Below, one piece after another: positions 31,186 through 33,117 of a stretch of 33,117 bases of DNA; the stretch's first letter is position 1; each line of letters opens with the position of its first letter. The notes under the pieces were generated by a model. That model was given only the letters and a program-made list of their open reading frames with translations. It did not search any database and had not been told where the DNA came from. A program made the position numbers and the translations under genes. This stretch comes from Candidatus Saccharimonadota bacterium (GTDB lineage Bacteria; Patescibacteriota; Saccharimonadia; Saccharimonadales; Saccharimonadaceae), in NCBI GenBank assembly GCA_017480095.1, contig JAFVBG010000005.1, positions 1-33,117 on the forward strand, read 5' to 3'.

Positions 31186-32774
31186 GTGGAAAACTCAGGT
31201 TCGAAGATGAAATTAAATGGTGATTTATATCTGTAAATCACCCTTTTTTGTGCATCAATTTCGAGGTTCTTTAGCCTATTTCTGACCAAAATGTCCTTTT
31301 CGACGAGATCTCCTTTTTCTAATCTGTTAATTAGCGAATTTAGCGAGTTCGAAAACTTTTCGATGGTCATGCGCAATTTTTCAGGATTCTTGATTTTGGC
31401 TTCAATTTGCTTGATTCTTTCGTCGATATTTACAACATCATTTTGCAAATCCGCCATGTCCTTTTTGAGCTTGTCCTTGACGGCTTTTGGCGACTCTTTG
31501 TCGAGTTCGGCATACTTTTCCGCTAAGTCGTCAATTTTTCTTTGTTTCTGTGTTTTCTGGCCGAGTAGCTCGTGTTTCTCGACGGTAAACTCCTGCATCT
31601 TTTTATTCGCGTATTCGCTCATATCGTCGACAAAGCTTGTAAAATCGTATTTCTGGCTGATACGGCCGAATTCCTCGTAGAGTTGGTCCATGATGACATG
31701 CATGCGTATATTGTTATTTGGACGCGTGCAGGCCTTGTTATGGCATCGATAGTTGAGGTAATACGTGCCAGAGTGTCCGCGGTTTCTAGCCGGAATCATA
31801 TAATGGCCACATACCGAGCATTTGATAAGGTGGCGGAATGGTAAGAAGTATTTGCCATGTGTGGCTTTCTGGTTTTCATAGCAGGAGGATTGGATTGAAC
31901 CACGGTCTTTTCTAAACATCTTCTGGACCTGGTCGAATTCTTCTTCGGTTACCATTGGTTTGAAGTTTGGCGTTACTACGCGTAAATCTACGTAGTTGCG
32001 GCCTTGTTCCAAAATTCCGTAGTAGAACGGATCGTGGAAGATGCGGTTTGCGGTACTTTCGCAGACGCCGTAGCTTCTGACGTGCTTGTTTCGGCGCGAT
32101 AGTTTCGTAGAGCGTTCTACGTTGTTCATCTTCCAGTAGCGGTAGACTTCCATTTGTGACGCGCCATTAAGAATCATTTGCCAACCTTTCTGGATCATCT
32201 TGAAGTTCTTGTCTGGCTTGTAATAACCGGATACGTCGTCTCTAATATAGCCCCACTTTGGCATGCCGCCGGATTTACCTTGTTCGAGGTTAGAATCGAC
32301 ACCGCGTTGCACACTTTCTGACAAATGCTCTGAGTATTGCTTTGAAAGCGCAAAGAGCATATTTAGCGTCAGCTTGCCGCTTGAATCGTTATGGAATTCA
32401 AAGGTTGGGAAACGTAGGTCTTTGATAACTCCGTTATCGACCATATCGACAACCATTCCGGCTTCGAGCGAATTACGCGATAAACGGTCTGGGTGCCAGG
32501 CGAGAATGGCATCGTATTTGCCTTTCTCGATATCTTTTAGCATTTGTGAGAAAAGCGGGCGGTTGCCGGATTTCTTTGCCGACTTAGATTCCTGGATCGG
32601 TTCGCCAACTAGAAGCAAACCATGATTATTCGCATATTCTTTGCAATCTGCGATTTGGTCTGGTAATGATTTGGCTTGAGCTTCGGCATCTTCGGAAGAT
32701 TTACGCACGTAGAGTACGTAGCGTAATGGTTTCTGAACTATACCGCTACTCGCATTAATTAACGCTCTATTCAT
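31116..32774 (-). CDS. Large serine recombinase (integrase)
   Basis: Large serine recombinases integrate and excise mobile DNA through a Ser-linked intermediate. The resolvase domain (residues ~15-150) has YVLYVRKSSED with the probable nucleophilic Ser, SLPDQIADCKEYA and AWHPDRLSRNSLEAGMVVDM. A recombinase domain follows (GGMPKWGYIRDD, STANRIFHDPFYYGIL), then a zinc ribbon (CSVCGHYM and CHNKAC) and a coiled coil (~residues 385-480). The last ~25 residues (VGDPGGTRTHDTKLKRLVL) are the antisense translation of tRNA-Lys. I chose ATG at 32774 (552 aa); a TTG at 32792 would add six residues. Confidence 0.9.
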   Translation of the reverse strand: MNRALINASSGIVQKPLRYVLYVRKSSEDAEAQAKSLPDQIADCKEYANNHGLLLVGEPIQESKSAKKSGNRPLFSQMLKDIEKGKYDAILAWHPDRLSRNSLEAGMVVDMVDNGVIKDLRFPTFEFHNDSSGKLTLNMLFALSKQYSEHLSESVQRGVDSNLEQGKSGGMPKWGYIRDDVSGYYKPDKNFKMIQKGWQMILNGASQMEVYRYWKMNNVERSTKLSRRNKHVRSYGVCESTANRIFHDPFYYGILEQGRNYVDLRVVTPNFKPMVTEEEFDQVQKMFRKDRGSIQSSCYENQKATHGKYFLPFRHLIKCSVCGHYMIPARNRGHSGTYYLNYRCHNKACTRPNNNIRMHVIMDQLYEEFGRISQKYDFTSFVDDMSEYANKKMQEFTVEKHELLGQKTQKQRKIDDLAEKYAELDKESPKAVKDKLKKDMADLQNDVVNIDERIKQIEAKIKNPEKLRMTIEKFSNSLNSLINRLEKGDLVEKDILVRNRLKNLEIDAQKRVIYRYKSPFNFIFEPEFSTGSPVGDPGGTRTHDTKLKRLVL

Positions 32775-32792
32775 AGTTTTAGAACACGACAA

Positions 32793-33117
32793 CTATTCCG
32801 TCGTCGCACACTCCTTTCTCTTTGTTGGACTCGCGCTCTGGCGAATCGTCTATGTCGTCTAATGCGCAAAGTAATTGCTACTCAGTTTTTGACGGCTTCT
32901 TTTCGGTCTTCTACGACCGGCTGTTCCTTTTGCATTTAAGGTACATACTTTTCTTTCTCCACCCGAAGTGTTGCCGTTCGGCAAGTATCACTTGTAGTGC
33001 AGAATCTGCGCATAAAATATGAGGGGCTACCCCCTCTCACTGGAGAAAGGCGCAGAACTCTGCACCGCAATTAACATAAGTATATTACATAAGTTCGAAA
33101 ACACCAAGCATAAGCGT
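32793..33117. other. Non-coding upstream region of the recombinase, right window end
   Basis: I see no supportable gene here. It holds AAAGGAG at 32811-32817 on the minus strand, small hairpins such as TTGCCG-TT-CGGCAA, and the symmetrical array at 32997-33065. It probably contains the recombinase promoter and the start of the element's cargo, which runs out of the window. Confidence 0.5.
32997..33065. promoter_or_regulatory. Paired palindromes, possible repressor operators
   Basis: GTGCAGA-A-TCTGCGC (32997-33011) and GCGCAGA-AC-TCTGCAC (33050-33065) are each palindromic and are also inverted copies of each other. Between them lies GAGGGG-CTAC-CCCCTC (33021-33036). Two identical half-site sets upstream of a recombinase gene suggest binding of a dimeric regulator; a folded RNA is an alternative. 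Confidence 0.5.

Noticed and set aside
32779-32811. A 10-codon frame (GTG start) before the recombinase as a leader peptide
   Set aside because: The AAAGGAG lies only 1 nt from the GTG, too close to serve it, and there is no other support.

Overview
The window looks like a piece of a small, streamlined bacterial chromosome from the Patescibacteria (CPR), most likely a Saccharibacterium (TM7). That assignment is an inference. It rests on the gene repertoire (RarA, RecA-NUDIX-RecX, RNase Y, a class A PBP, a PilB ATPase, many single-TM proteins with low-complexity tails), on tight packing, and on many genes whose -10 box lies only 6-8 nt before the start codon. Stops are mostly TAA/TAG. TGA ends the DedA gene and the N-terminal phosphoketolase gene, so the standard code is assumed.

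Layout. 1-222: a hairpin-rich non-coding tract and the rarA terminator. 223-4139 (minus): rarA, an orphan zinc/manganese-binding lipoprotein-like protein, a Lys/Glu-rich membrane protein and tpiA. 4198-4800 (plus): a PRC-barrel protein whose 3' end overlaps recX. 4715-7248 (minus): recA, a NUDIX hydrolase and recX as one operon. 7378-9638: a secreted DUF1524-type nuclease divergent from folC, whose natural 5' end appears to be interrupted by TGA. 9635-11283 (minus): an rnhB-yraN fusion and rplS. 11357-11482: a 126-nt, strongly self-complementary element between pilB and rplS. 11475-14430 (minus): a membrane protein with C-terminal repeats, then pilB. 14503-14929: hairpin repeats and tRNA-Glu/tRNA-Pro. 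14976-19783 (minus): surface/membrane proteins, DedA, RNase Y and a further TM protein. 19825-23403 (minus): PBP1A-type penicillin-binding protein and a PIN-TRAM protein. 23412-25693 (minus): phosphoketolase encoded as two overlapping genes, preceded by two CIRCE (HrcA operator) sequences. 25834-29535 (minus): a giant MMPL/RND-type protein with extracytoplasmic repeats. 29628-31173: tRNA-Leu, a secreted protein with an unusually strong promoter and ribosome-binding site, a small acidic protein and tRNA-Lys. 31116-33117: the left end of an integrated element whose large serine recombinase reads into tRNA-Lys; the element runs off the right edge.

Taken together the window covers DNA repair and replication restart, cell-wall synthesis, RNA decay, carbon metabolism (triosephosphate isomerase, phosphoketolase), folate metabolism and a cell-surface/secretion set. 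The features most worth a second look are the split phosphoketolase with tandem CIRCE, the in-frame TGA before folC, the 126-nt structured element, the hairpin family with a GAGSCGA head, the repeats in the MMPL protein and the tRNA-Lys/recombinase junction.
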